NCBI RefSeq assembly: GCF_003327285.1
Contig: NZ_KZ848473.1
Coordinates: 620,001-684,000, forward strand
Direction: 5' to 3'
DNA: 64,000 nt
Source: Microbacterium sorbitolivorans
GTDB lineage: Bacteria; Actinomycetota; Actinomycetes; Actinomycetales; Microbacteriaceae
Numbering within the stretch: the stretch's first letter is position 1; each line of letters begins with the position of its first letter. A program made the position numbers and the translations under genes. The notes beneath the pieces are model-generated. The model was given only the letters and a program-made list of their open reading frames with translations, ran no database searches and had not been told where the DNA came from. Below, piece after piece: positions 44,814 to 51,784 of this stretch.

Positions 44814-44842
44814 GAAGGCACCATAACAGACAAATAAGACGG
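44795..44842. promoter_or_regulatory. Inverted 16-bp operator pair at the leftward phage promoter
   Basis: CCGTCTTATTTGTCTG (44795-44810) and CAGACAAATAAGACGG (44827-44842) are exact reverse complements with a 16-base spacer that contains the xis start codon and the leftward -10 (TATGGT on the minus strand). A weaker third copy, TTGTCGCGTTTGTCTG (44864-44879), overlaps the -35 of the repressor promoter. Two strong and one weak operator between divergent promoters is the classical layout of a phage immunity region. Confidence 0.8.
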
Positions 44843-44863
44843 TTCGCGCCTCGCGATGCGTAC

Positions 44864-44893
44864 TTGTCGCGTTTGTCTGATTTGTAGTACTAT
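44864..44893 (+). promoter_or_regulatory. Repressor promoter, leaderless
   Basis: -35 TTGTCG (44864-44869), 18-bp spacer, -10 TACTAT (44888-44893). The predicted start is 44900-44901, and the repressor ATG is at 44901, so the transcript should be leaderless. The -35 overlaps the third operator copy, allowing negative autoregulation. Confidence 0.65.
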
Positions 44894-44900
44894 CGCGACT

Positions 44901-45212
44901 ATGGAGACAACCAAGCGAAAGACCGCCTCGCGCGACCTTGACGCCGAGATCGGCGAACGCGTGCACATGCTGATGTGGCGCGAGGGCATCACACTGAAGG
45001 CGATCGCCGACCGCATCGGCGTGGACGCCGGCGGCCTCGGCAAGAAGCTCAAGGGTCAGCGCGGCTTCGCGCCGCAGGAAATCGCCGACCTTGCAGATGA
45101 GCTCGACGTCACTGTCGGCTATCTGTTCGGCGAAACGGAAAAGGCCCCCACCCCGAAGGGTGAGGGCCGGAAGCTCCCCGAGTTGGACTCGAACCAACAA
45201 CCTGCCGGTTAA
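44901..45212 (+). CDS. Phage repressor, truncated by integration (prophage form)
   Basis: 103 residues. A Cro/CI-type HTH spans about residues 14-76, with LKAIADRIGVDAGGLGKKLKGQ as the core and LADELDVTVGYLF as the closing helix. The last codons (KLPELDSNQQPAG) lie in the attR core, and the TAA stop uses the last core base plus two host bases from the tRNA-Asn anticodon loop. In the excised phage the frame continues past attP for 18 codons (FKSAEVIHVDFTRPAARA) to TGA at 27276-27278, giving 121 residues. The ATG at 44901 is chosen because the promoter points to it. See the finding on integration-dependent immunity. Confidence 0.88.
   Translation: METTKRKTASRDLDAEIGERVHMLMWREGITLKAIADRIGVDAGGLGKKLKGQRGFAPQEIADLADELDVTVGYLFGETEKAPTPKGEGRKLPELDSNQQPAG
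45139..45168 (-). terminator. Phage-supplied tRNA-Asn terminator inside the repressor gene
   Basis: On the minus strand GGCCCTCACCC (45168-45158) pairs with GGGTGGGGGCC (45153-45143), with one mismatch and a TTCG loop, and is followed by TTTT (45142-45139). It starts six bases after the 3' end of the restored tRNA-Asn and replaces the host terminator displaced to 27151-27178. The same bases encode residues around EKAPTPKGEGR of the repressor on the other strand. Confidence 0.8.
45172..45210. repeat. attR core (39 bp)
   Basis: Identical to attL 27184-27222. It begins two bases beyond the 3' end of tRNA-Asn and ends in the anticodon loop. The exact crossover point inside the 39 bp cannot be told from one sequence. 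Its last base provides the T of the repressor stop codon. Confidence 0.95.
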
Positions 45213-45245
45213 CAGCCGGCTGCTCTGCCATTGAGCTATCGAGGA
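45174..45245 (-). tRNA. tRNA-Asn (GUU), prophage integration target
   Basis: A complete 72-base cloverleaf on the minus strand: acceptor TCCTCGA/TCGGGGA, D arm GCTC/GAGC, anticodon stem GCCGG/CCGGC with loop CTGTTAA (anticodon GTT), T arm GTTGG/CCAAC with TTCGAGT, discriminator G, no encoded CCA. The 3' half comes from the phage att site and the 5' half from the host, so the gene stays functional after integration. Confidence 0.96.
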
Positions 45246-45368
45246 TCATCTCGTTTTGTTACCCCTTGCGCGGCAACTCATTAAGCCTAACACCGCCCCA
45301 CGCGCAAGGGCCAATTCGGCGGCGTCCCCGGGCGCGTCGCGCCCTGTCACGCTTTCCGGACGACGACG

Positions 45369-45397
45369 AAGCGCCGTGCAGGGTGTGCACGGCGCTT
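45369..45397 (-). terminator. Terminator-like hairpin after tRNA-Met
   Basis: AAGCGCCGTGCA (45369-45380) and TGCACGGCGCTT (45386-45397) form a perfect 12-bp stem, 10 bp past the 3' end of tRNA-Met. No T-run on the minus side. The remaining 45246-45368 probably holds the tRNA-Asn promoter, including a TAGGCT -10-like element on the minus strand. Confidence 0.65.
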
Positions 45398-45406
45398 CGC
45401 AAAACG

Positions 45407-45481
45407 TGGGACCGGTGGGACTTGAACCCACGGATCGTCGAGTTATGAGCTCGCTGCCTTGACCATCTTGGCTACGGTCCC
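45407..45481 (-). tRNA. tRNA-Met (CAU)
   Basis: 75 bases on the minus strand: acceptor GGGACCG/CGGTCCC, D arm with AGCCAAG...GGTCAAGGC, anticodon stem CGAG/CTCG with loop CTCATAA (anticodon CAT), T arm GTGGG/CCCAC with TTCAAGT, discriminator A. An elongator methionine tRNA is most likely; a CAU tRNA-Ile precursor cannot be fully excluded by eye. Confidence 0.9.
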
Positions 45482-45494
45482 GCGGCTACTTACT

Positions 45495-46499
45495 TTACCG
45501 GTCCTCGCCGCCTGTTTCCGGCACGGCCGGGTCGGGCGTGGCCCGCTTCTGGTTCTCGCTCAAGACTTGAGGGTGATGCTTCGCGAGCAGCGCGACGCCG
45601 ACGGCGGCGACGGCGCCGGCGAGCACCCAGATCAGCAGGGTCCAGACCGGCGTCCGAACGGCCTCACCGAGCAGGGTCGCGCCGATGATCACGGCGACGA
45701 TCGGATCCACGACCGTGAGGCCCGCGATCACGAGGTCGGGCGGGCCCGACGAGTACGCCGTCTGCACGAAGTACGCGCCGACGAGGCCGGCCGCCGCGAG
45801 CGCGAGGCCGCACGCAATCGTCAGCAGGCCGAAGTCGCCGACCTGCACGCGCTTGATGATGACCTTTGCGAGCGTCGCGACGAAGCCGTACAGCACGCCC
45901 GCGCCGGTGATGTAGAAGAGCGCGCCCGCGCGGATCCGGAAAAAGAGCCAGGCGAAGCCGACCAGGATCAGCACAACGAAGAGGATGACGAGCAGCACCA
46001 TGAGCTGCGAGTCCTGCAGTGGGCGCTCCACGGCGTAGAACGCCGCGAAACCGACGAAGACGAAGATGCCGCCGAGGCAGAGTGCCGTCGCCGTGAGAGA
46101 TGCCCGCGTCGGCATATGCCCCGTCATCTGCGCGTTGAGCATCGTCGTAATGACGAGCGAGATCGCCCCGAGGGGCTGCACGACGATGAGGGGCGCGATC
46201 GCGAGCGCCGAGAGCTGGCAGACGATCGCGGCGCCGAGGATCAGCGTGCCGAGCACCCACGACGGGCGCCGGAAGAGCGCGACGAGGTGGGAGGTGCTGA
46301 GCCCCTTGGTGCCGGTGCGGCCGGACTCGGCCTCAACCTTGCGGACGCCGCGGCTCTGGTACTGCGCGCCGAGCGACATGAAGACCGCGCCGGCGATCGC
46401 CAGCGGGATCCCGAGCAGGAGGCCGGGGTTGTCAAACAGACCGACGAGCTCATCGCCTCGCCTGGACACGGTCGATACGAAGGTCTCAAACCAGCTCAC
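45495..46499 (-). CDS. DMT superfamily permease
   Basis: 334 residues from GTG 46499, the first sensible start. About nine or ten hydrophobic helices with small polar loops and internal duplication, as in EamA/DMT-type exporters. Early sequence AIAGAVFMSLGAQYQSRG and late VDPIVAVIIGATLLGEAV are characteristic of an actinobacterial DMT subgroup. The substrate is unknown. It is divergent from def. Confidence 0.78.
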   Translation of the reverse strand: MSWFETFVSTVSRRGDELVGLFDNPGLLLGIPLAIAGAVFMSLGAQYQSRGVRKVEAESGRTGTKGLSTSHLVALFRRPSWVLGTLILGAAIVCQLSALAIAPLIVVQPLGAISLVITTMLNAQMTGHMPTRASLTATALCLGGIFVFVGFAAFYAVERPLQDSQLMVLLVILFVVLILVGFAWLFFRIRAGALFYITGAGVLYGFVATLAKVIIKRVQVGDFGLLTIACGLALAAAGLVGAYFVQTAYSSGPPDLVIAGLTVVDPIVAVIIGATLLGEAVRTPVWTLLIWVLAGAVAAVGVALLAKHHPQVLSENQKRATPDPAVPETGGEDR

Positions 46500-46559
46500 G
46501 TCACGAGCGTACTGGCATATTCTCGGAGAGCGCCATGGGGCTACCCCTAGCCTTGAGCT

Positions 46560-47126
46560 ATGGCTATTCTCCCAATTCGCATCTGGGGCGACCCCGTCTT
46601 GCACGCTCCCGCCGAAGAGGTCGGCGAGATCACCGACGAGATCCGCACGCTCGTCGCCGACATGTACGAAACGATGGACGCGGCGCCCGGCGTCGGCCTC
46701 GCGGCGCCCCAGGTGGGCGTGGGCCTGCGGATCTACACCTATACCTACGAGGACGACAAGGGTAACCCCTGGCGCGGCGAGGTCATCAACCCCGTGCTGT
46801 GGATGGTGCCTCTCGAGCCGGGCGAGCCCGACGAGGACAGCGAGTCGGAGGGCTGCCTCTCCTTCCCCGGGGAGAGCTTCCCGCTTCGTCGCTCGAGCCG
46901 CGTCATGGTGACGGGCATCGACCTCGAGGGCGAGCCCGTGCGCATCGAGGTCGACGGGTGGCGCGCTCGCATCATGCAGCACGAGTTCGATCACCTCGAC
47001 GGCGTCGTCTACATCGACCGCATCTCCGACGGCGATTGGAAGACGGCGCAGAAGATCGTGAAGAAGCGCCGCTGGGGCGTGCCCGGCGTGAGCTGGACCC
47101 CGGGAATCGACGACCTGGAAGTGTAA
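46560..47126 (+). CDS. def: Peptide deformylase
   Basis: 188 residues with the three PDF motifs: GVGLAAPQVG, EGCLSFPGE (metal-binding Cys) and QHEFDHLDG (two metal His and catalytic Glu). It removes the formyl group from nascent proteins. The C-terminal extension of about 25 residues (VKKRRWGVPG...) is common in actinobacterial PDFs. Confidence 0.96.
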   Translation: MAILPIRIWGDPVLHAPAEEVGEITDEIRTLVADMYETMDAAPGVGLAAPQVGVGLRIYTYTYEDDKGNPWRGEVINPVLWMVPLEPGEPDEDSESEGCLSFPGESFPLRRSSRVMVTGIDLEGEPVRIEVDGWRARIMQHEFDHLDGVVYIDRISDGDWKTAQKIVKKRRWGVPGVSWTPGIDDLEV

Positions 47127-47201
47127 ACCCGGTACTGGGAGGCGGGTGTTTTTCCCTACACTGGTTCAGTACACGCATCACACATTCACAGATAGGTCTG
47201 C

Positions 47202-47729
47202 ATGATTCTTCGCACCCGCACCGCACGCACGCTTCTCATGGGCGGCGCTCTTCTTGCCGCGACGTCGCTGGCCGGCTGTGGCCAGATCAGCTCCCTCCTC
47301 GGCGGTTCGCAGCGCGATAGCGAGACGAACGAGGTCACGGAGGCCGGCACCGACTCGGTCTTCGACATTCAGGTCGGCGACTGCATGGCCGAGCCCACCG
47401 AAGACACCGTCACGGACGTTGAGGTCGTGCCGTGCTCGGAGGAGCACGACTACGAGTTCTACTACGAGTACGAGCTTGACCTCGGCGACGACTACGCAAC
47501 GGCCAACGCCCAGATCGACGACGACGCCAGCCAGAAGTGCTACGACGCCTTTACCGACTTCGTCGGCATCCCCGTCGAAGAGTCGGCCTCGCTGACCTTC
47601 AGCTACTACGTGCCGAGCCTGCAGTCGTGGGGCGACGGCGACCGCCAGATCCAGTGCATGGTTCTCGAGGTCGACGAAAACAACGACATCGTCCCCGTCA
47701 CGGGCACGCTCAAGGGCTCGAAGCGCTAA
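47202..47729 (+). CDS. Lipoprotein of the septum-formation domain family
   Basis: 175 residues with a lipoprotein signal (LLMGGALLAATSLAGC; lipobox LAGC, lipidated Cys at about residue 26). The mature part is very acidic and contains the Septum_form pattern: FDIQVGDCMAEP, VVPCSEEHDYE, and a third/fourth cysteine pair (ASQKCYD, IQCMVLE). It is anchored outside the membrane. Despite the domain name, the role in division is not well proven. It is monocistronic. Confidence 0.8.
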   Translation: MILRTRTARTLLMGGALLAATSLAGCGQISSLLGGSQRDSETNEVTEAGTDSVFDIQVGDCMAEPTEDTVTDVEVVPCSEEHDYEFYYEYELDLGDDYATANAQIDDDASQKCYDAFTDFVGIPVEESASLTFSYYVPSLQSWGDGDRQIQCMVLEVDENNDIVPVTGTLKGSKR

Positions 47730-47786
47730 GTCGTCCCTCACGCTGGCCGTCCCGCATCTGTGCGCGGCGGCCGCTAAATAGACATC

Positions 47787-47825
47787 GACGCTGGCCGTCC
47801 CGCCCTCCGCGGGGCGGCCAGCGTC
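47787..47825. terminator. Terminator hairpin between convergent lipoprotein and ABC genes
   Basis: GACGCTGGCCG (47787-47797) pairs with CGGCCAGCGTC (47815-47825), with further GC pairs inside. A second copy of CGCTGGCCGTCCCGC lies at about 47740-47755. It probably stops transcription from both sides. Confidence 0.65.
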
Positions 47826-47829
47826 GCTA

Positions 47830-48615
47830 CTATGCGCCGAGGAACGCGAGCGCGGCGTCGGCGCCGGGGGTCACGAGGGCGTCCTCCCCCGCGCGGCGCG
47901 CGCCGATCACGGATCCCTGATCCATCACGAGCTGGTCGGCGCCGATCTCGCGGGCGAACTCCGCGTCGTTCGAGATCACGAGCGCGGCCATGCCCCACTC
48001 CTCCTGGCGGCGCAGGATCGCGTCGCGCACCACGTGGCGCACCTCGATGTCGATGCCGGCGAGCGGCTCGTCGGCGATCAGCAGCCGCGGATCCAGCACG
48101 AGCGTCATCGCGAGCGCGACGCGCTGGCGCATGCCCGAACTGAGTTCGTGCGGAAACTTCCCCGCGGCGCCGAGCGGCAGTCGCACCTCGTCCAAGAGAT
48201 TTGACATGCGGATCTCGACCTGACGGCGCGCGAGGCGCGGCTCGCGCTCGACGAGCGGCAGCGCGATGAGCTCCCCGATCGTGCGATCCGGATCCAGCCG
48301 CGGGCCGGCGTCCTGCGACAGGTACCCGACCCGGAAGGTGAGCACGTTGTTCGCGCGGCCGCGCCTTTCCGGCGCGATGCCGCAGACGACCGCGGATCCG
48401 CCGACGATGCGGGTGTCGCGATCGGCGCGCCCCGAGAGCGCGAGCGCGAGCGACGATTTTCCGGATCCGGTGGGGCCCGAGACGACGAGCGATTCCCCGA
48501 AGCGGAGTTCGGAGGTCACGCCGTCGACCGCGCGGACACTCGACGGGCCGCGTCCGCGGGCCACGCTCAGGTCATCGAGGCGCAGGGCCCACTCGGTCAG
48601 GTCCGGAAGTGCCAT
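47830..48615 (-). CDS. ABC transporter ATP-binding protein (orphan)
   Basis: 261 residues. Walker A VVSGPTGSGKSS, Q-loop GYLSQD, signature ELSSGMRQRVAL, Walker B LLIADEP and the switch region before AALVISND. It resembles the ATPases of peptide-type importers, including the PDxRLLIADEPL style. There is no permease gene nearby; it starts inside the dnaG stop (TGATG). It may pair with a permease encoded elsewhere or work as a soluble ATPase. Confidence 0.85.
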   Translation of the reverse strand: MALPDLTEWALRLDDLSVARGRGPSSVRAVDGVTSELRFGESLVVSGPTGSGKSSLALALSGRADRDTRIVGGSAVVCGIAPERRGRANNVLTFRVGYLSQDAGPRLDPDRTIGELIALPLVEREPRLARRQVEIRMSNLLDEVRLPLGAAGKFPHELSSGMRQRVALAMTLVLDPRLLIADEPLAGIDIEVRHVVRDAILRRQEEWGMAALVISNDAEFAREIGADQLVMDQGSVIGARRAGEDALVTPGADAALAFLGA

Positions 48616-50459
48616 CAGTTCTCCTCGATGAGTCGGCGGCGTTCCATTTCAAGATCGCGCAGGCGAATCTGCACGGCGCGTCCGTCGGGGCTGCCGGGCT
48701 CGAGGCGCTGCAGCTCTCCGAGGAGCTCGTGCTTCAGCGCATCGAGCGAGCGCGTGATGATCCTGCGGCAGAGGTCGTTCGCCGACACGGCGGCGTGCTG
48801 CTCGTCGCGCGCGGGGAAGTCTCGCATGAGCACCTCTCCCCCGAGCTGGCGCAGCGACTGCGGCAACTGATCGAGCGCCGCCTGGCCCCAGCCGACCTTC
48901 GAGCGGTCGACCGCGAGGATCGCCTTGCGCACCTCGTCGAGCGCCGGTGTGCGGAACGTCGACTCGAGCGCGCGCTGGAACAGGGCAGGCTCGATCAGGT
49001 GCCCGTACTGCAGGATCCCCGTCAGCGCGTCGCGCTCGATTGCGACGTCGGTCGTGCGCGGCAGGTTCGCGAGCGTCACCGACGGCACGGCTGTGCCTGC
49101 AGGCTGGGCCTGGCGCTCCTCGCGCCGACCGCCGCGCGCAGCAAACTCAACCTCTCGGTGCACGTCGGTCGGATCCATGCCCAGGCGCTGCGCGAGCATG
49201 CGCTCGTACCCCGGGCGGATCAGGCGGTCCTTGATCTCGGCGACGATCGGCGCCGCGGCGCGCAGCGCGCCGACGCGGCCCTCGACGCTTGTGAGCGGGA
49301 AGCCGCCGATCTTGCGGTCGATCACGAACTCGATCATCGGAGCGCGGTTCTCGAGCAGGCCGCGAACCGCCTGGTCGCCGCGCTGCAGGCGCAGATCGCA
49401 CGGATCCAGCCCATCGGGTGCGACGGCAACGAACGTCTGCGCCGAGAACCGCTCGGCCTCCGAGAACGCGCGCAGCGCCGCCTTCTGGCCCGCCTCGTCG
49501 CCGTCGAAGGTGAAGATGACCTCGCCCGTCGCGGAATCGTCGCCCATGACGCGGCGGAGCGTGCGAATGTGCTCGGATCCGAACGCCGTGCCACACGTCG
49601 CGACGGCCGTCGTGAGCCCCGCGAGGTGACAGGCCATCACGTCGGTGTAGCCCTCGACCACGATGACGCGCTTGGGGTCGCCGCGCGAGATGTCGCGCTT
49701 CGCGAGATCCAGGCCGTAGAGCACCTGGTTCTTCTTATAGATCGGTGTCTCGGGGGTGTTAAGGTACTTCGGCCCCTGATCCTCGTCGTAGAGCTTGCGC
49801 GCGCCGAAGCCGATCGTCTGGCCCGTGACGTCGCGGATCGGCCACACGATGCGGCCGCGGAAACGGTCGTACACGCCGCCGCGCTGGTTCGTCGAGACGA
49901 GGCCAGCCGTGACGAGCTCGTCGCGCGTGAAGCCCTGGCCGGTCAGGTGGTTCATGAGGTGATCCCACCCCTTCGGCGCGTAGCCGACACCAAAGTGGGC
50001 CGCGGCGCCCGGATCAAAGCCGCGCCCGCCCAGGAACGCACGCGCCGCCTCCGCCTCGGGCGAGAGCAGCCGCTGGCGGAAGTACTCGGCCGCCTGCGTG
50101 TTCGCGGCGAAGAGGCGCGCGCGGCCGCTCGTCTTCTCGGGGGCGGGACCGCCACCCTCCTCGTAGTGCAGCTCGTACCCGACGCGCTGAGCCATGAGCT
50201 CGACCGCCTCGGTGAACGAGAGGTGATCCAGCTCGCGCAGGAACGTGAAGACGTCGCCCGACTCGCCGCAACCGAAGCAGTGGTAGAAGCCCTGGCTGGG
50301 GCGCACGTTGAAGCTGGGGCTGCGCTCGTCGTGGAACGGGCAGAGCCCCTTGAGCGAGCCGACTCCTGCTGCCTTCAGCGCCACGCGCTCGCCGATCACG
50401 TCGGCGATGTTGATGCGCGACTTGACCTCTTCGATGTCGGCCGCGACGATGCGCGGCAT
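48615..50459 (-). CDS. dnaG: DNA primase
   Basis: 614 residues from ATG 50459. CHC2 zinc domain (CPFHDERSPSFNV...YHCFGCGESGDVF), then the TOPRIM catalytic core (RVIVVEGYTDVMA and IFTFDGDEAG), then a C-terminal helicase-binding helical domain. It makes primers for replication. It is flanked by dgt upstream (1-bp overlap) and an ABC ATPase downstream, forming a dus-dgt-dnaG operon often seen in actinobacteria. Confidence 0.96.
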   Translation of the reverse strand: MPRIVAADIEEVKSRINIADVIGERVALKAAGVGSLKGLCPFHDERSPSFNVRPSQGFYHCFGCGESGDVFTFLRELDHLSFTEAVELMAQRVGYELHYEEGGGPAPEKTSGRARLFAANTQAAEYFRQRLLSPEAEAARAFLGGRGFDPGAAAHFGVGYAPKGWDHLMNHLTGQGFTRDELVTAGLVSTNQRGGVYDRFRGRIVWPIRDVTGQTIGFGARKLYDEDQGPKYLNTPETPIYKKNQVLYGLDLAKRDISRGDPKRVIVVEGYTDVMACHLAGLTTAVATCGTAFGSEHIRTLRRVMGDDSATGEVIFTFDGDEAGQKAALRAFSEAERFSAQTFVAVAPDGLDPCDLRLQRGDQAVRGLLENRAPMIEFVIDRKIGGFPLTSVEGRVGALRAAAPIVAEIKDRLIRPGYERMLAQRLGMDPTDVHREVEFAARGGRREERQAQPAGTAVPSVTLANLPRTTDVAIERDALTGILQYGHLIEPALFQRALESTFRTPALDEVRKAILAVDRSKVGWGQAALDQLPQSLRQLGGEVLMRDFPARDEQHAAVSANDLCRRIITRSLDALKHELLGELQRLEPGSPDGRAVQIRLRDLEMERRRLIEEN

Positions 50460-51784
50460 CAGTCTCGCCCTTCGACCGCTCGCAGCTGGATCCCGACGGA
50501 CGCCGGGTCGATATCGCCCACGAGCCGCGCGTGCCACGCGACGGCCGACTGGTCGGTGAGGCTCGCGACCTGGTCGACGATGACGCGCTTGCGCTCCGCA
50601 TCGGAGACCGCCGCCGCATAGTCGACCGCGAACGCCGGATCCAGCTGATCCGCGCCCGACGAGAACAGCGTGTCGGTCGTCGAGAGGGCGTCGGCGATGC
50701 GCGTCAGCACGGCGCGCTGCTCGCGGTACACCTCGCGGCGGCGCTCGGCCCGCACGATCGACGCGCCCATGATGCCCTTGAGCACCGCGATCTCGAGCTC
50801 GATGTCGCGCGGGATGACGACGTGCGCCTGGTAGCGAGTGAGGTCGCCCTCGGGGTACTGCTCGCGCGTCGCCTCGACGGCGGAGCTCGCGAAGCGTCCG
50901 ATCAGGTCGCTCGTGAGGTTCTTCAGGCGCGCGAGCGATTGCCGCGAGCGGTCGAAGTCGCGCAGCCACATCGGCTGGCGGCTGAGGCGGTACAGCGCGT
51001 CGGCGAGCTCGTCGCGGCCGTAGTCGTACCCGACCCACGACTGAATGTTGCCGACGAGGGGGTGGTGCTCCACCGGATCCGCGAGCTGCGCGACGTCGAC
51101 GTAGCCGTTCATCACGGCGTCTTCGAAGTCGTGCACCGAGTAGGCGATGTCGTCGGAGAGATCCATGACCTCGGCCTCGATGCAGCGCACGCGGTCGGGC
51201 GCGCCCTCGCGCATCCACCGGTAGATCTCTTCGTCCTCCGGATACACGCCGAACTTCAGCCGGCCGCCGGGGTCGGCCACCGGATCCGAGACCGTCCAGG
51301 GATACTTGCACGTCGCGTCGAGCGTCGCGCGCGTGAGGTTGAGGCCGAGCGAGCGATCGCCCTGCATCGTCTTCGCCTCGAGGCGCGTGAGGATGCGGAG
51401 GCTCTGCGCGTTGCCCTCGAAGCCGCCGATGTCGCTCGCCCACTCATTAAGCGCGCGCTCGCCGTTGTGGCCGAAGGGCGGGTGGCCGAGGTCGTGGCTG
51501 AGGCACGCCGCGTCGACGACGTCTTCGCTGAGGCCGAGCGAGGTCGCGAGCTCGCGACCGATCTGGGCGACCTCGAGCGAGTGCGTGAGGCGGTTGCGCG
51601 CGAAGTCGGCGTCGCTCGCGGGGCTCAGCACCTGCGTCTTCGCGCCGAGGCGCCGCAGGGCCGCCGAGTGCAGGATCCGGGCGCGGTCGCGCGCGAAGTG
51701 GCCGCGCGCCGAGCGATGCTGCTCGGTGAGGAACCGCTCACTATCGCGGGCCGTGTACCCCGCCGGGAGCAGTTCAGCCGCCAC
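50459..51784 (-). CDS. dgt: Deoxyguanosinetriphosphate triphosphohydrolase-like protein
   Basis: 441 residues from GTG 51784, which overlaps the dus gene by 11 bp; a longer frame to 51829 exists but runs deeper into dus. HD motif residues: RLTHSLEVAQIGRE, CLSHDLGHPPFGHNGE, and DLSDDIAYSVHDFED. It hydrolyses dNTPs to deoxynucleosides and triphosphate, probably to balance pools next to primase. Confidence 0.93.
   Translation of the reverse strand: MAAELLPAGYTARDSERFLTEQHRSARGHFARDRARILHSAALRRLGAKTQVLSPASDADFARNRLTHSLEVAQIGRELATSLGLSEDVVDAACLSHDLGHPPFGHNGERALNEWASDIGGFEGNAQSLRILTRLEAKTMQGDRSLGLNLTRATLDATCKYPWTVSDPVADPGGRLKFGVYPEDEEIYRWMREGAPDRVRCIEAEVMDLSDDIAYSVHDFEDAVMNGYVDVAQLADPVEHHPLVGNIQSWVGYDYGRDELADALYRLSRQPMWLRDFDRSRQSLARLKNLTSDLIGRFASSAVEATREQYPEGDLTRYQAHVVIPRDIELEIAVLKGIMGASIVRAERRREVYREQRAVLTRIADALSTTDTLFSSGADQLDPAFAVDYAAAVSDAERKRVIVDQVASLTDQSAVAWHARLVGDIDPASVGIQLRAVEGRD

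Larger units (their letters stand above)
27184..45210. mobile_element. Compact temperate prophage (about 18.0 kb) integrated in tRNA-Asn
   Basis: Bounded by 39-bp direct repeats; the excised circle would be 17,988 bp. It has integrase, repressor, excisionase-like protein, SF3 helicase, HNH, both terminase subunits, portal, protease-capsid fusion, connectors, tail tube, chaperone pair, short tape measure, tail hydrolases, endolysin and holin, so it looks intact. Apart from the repressor, int and one small gene, every gene is on the minus strand with many 1-4 bp overlaps. The 467-residue tape measure implies a siphovirus tail of roughly 70 nm by the usual 1.5 angstrom per residue rule. Its GGATCC density is like the host's, suggesting long residence in similar hosts. 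Confidence 0.95.

Noticed and set aside
27331..45212. Phage satellite (PICI-like) instead of a phage
   Set aside because: It encodes both terminase subunits, portal, capsid, tail tube, tape measure and lysis genes, so it does not need helper structural proteins.
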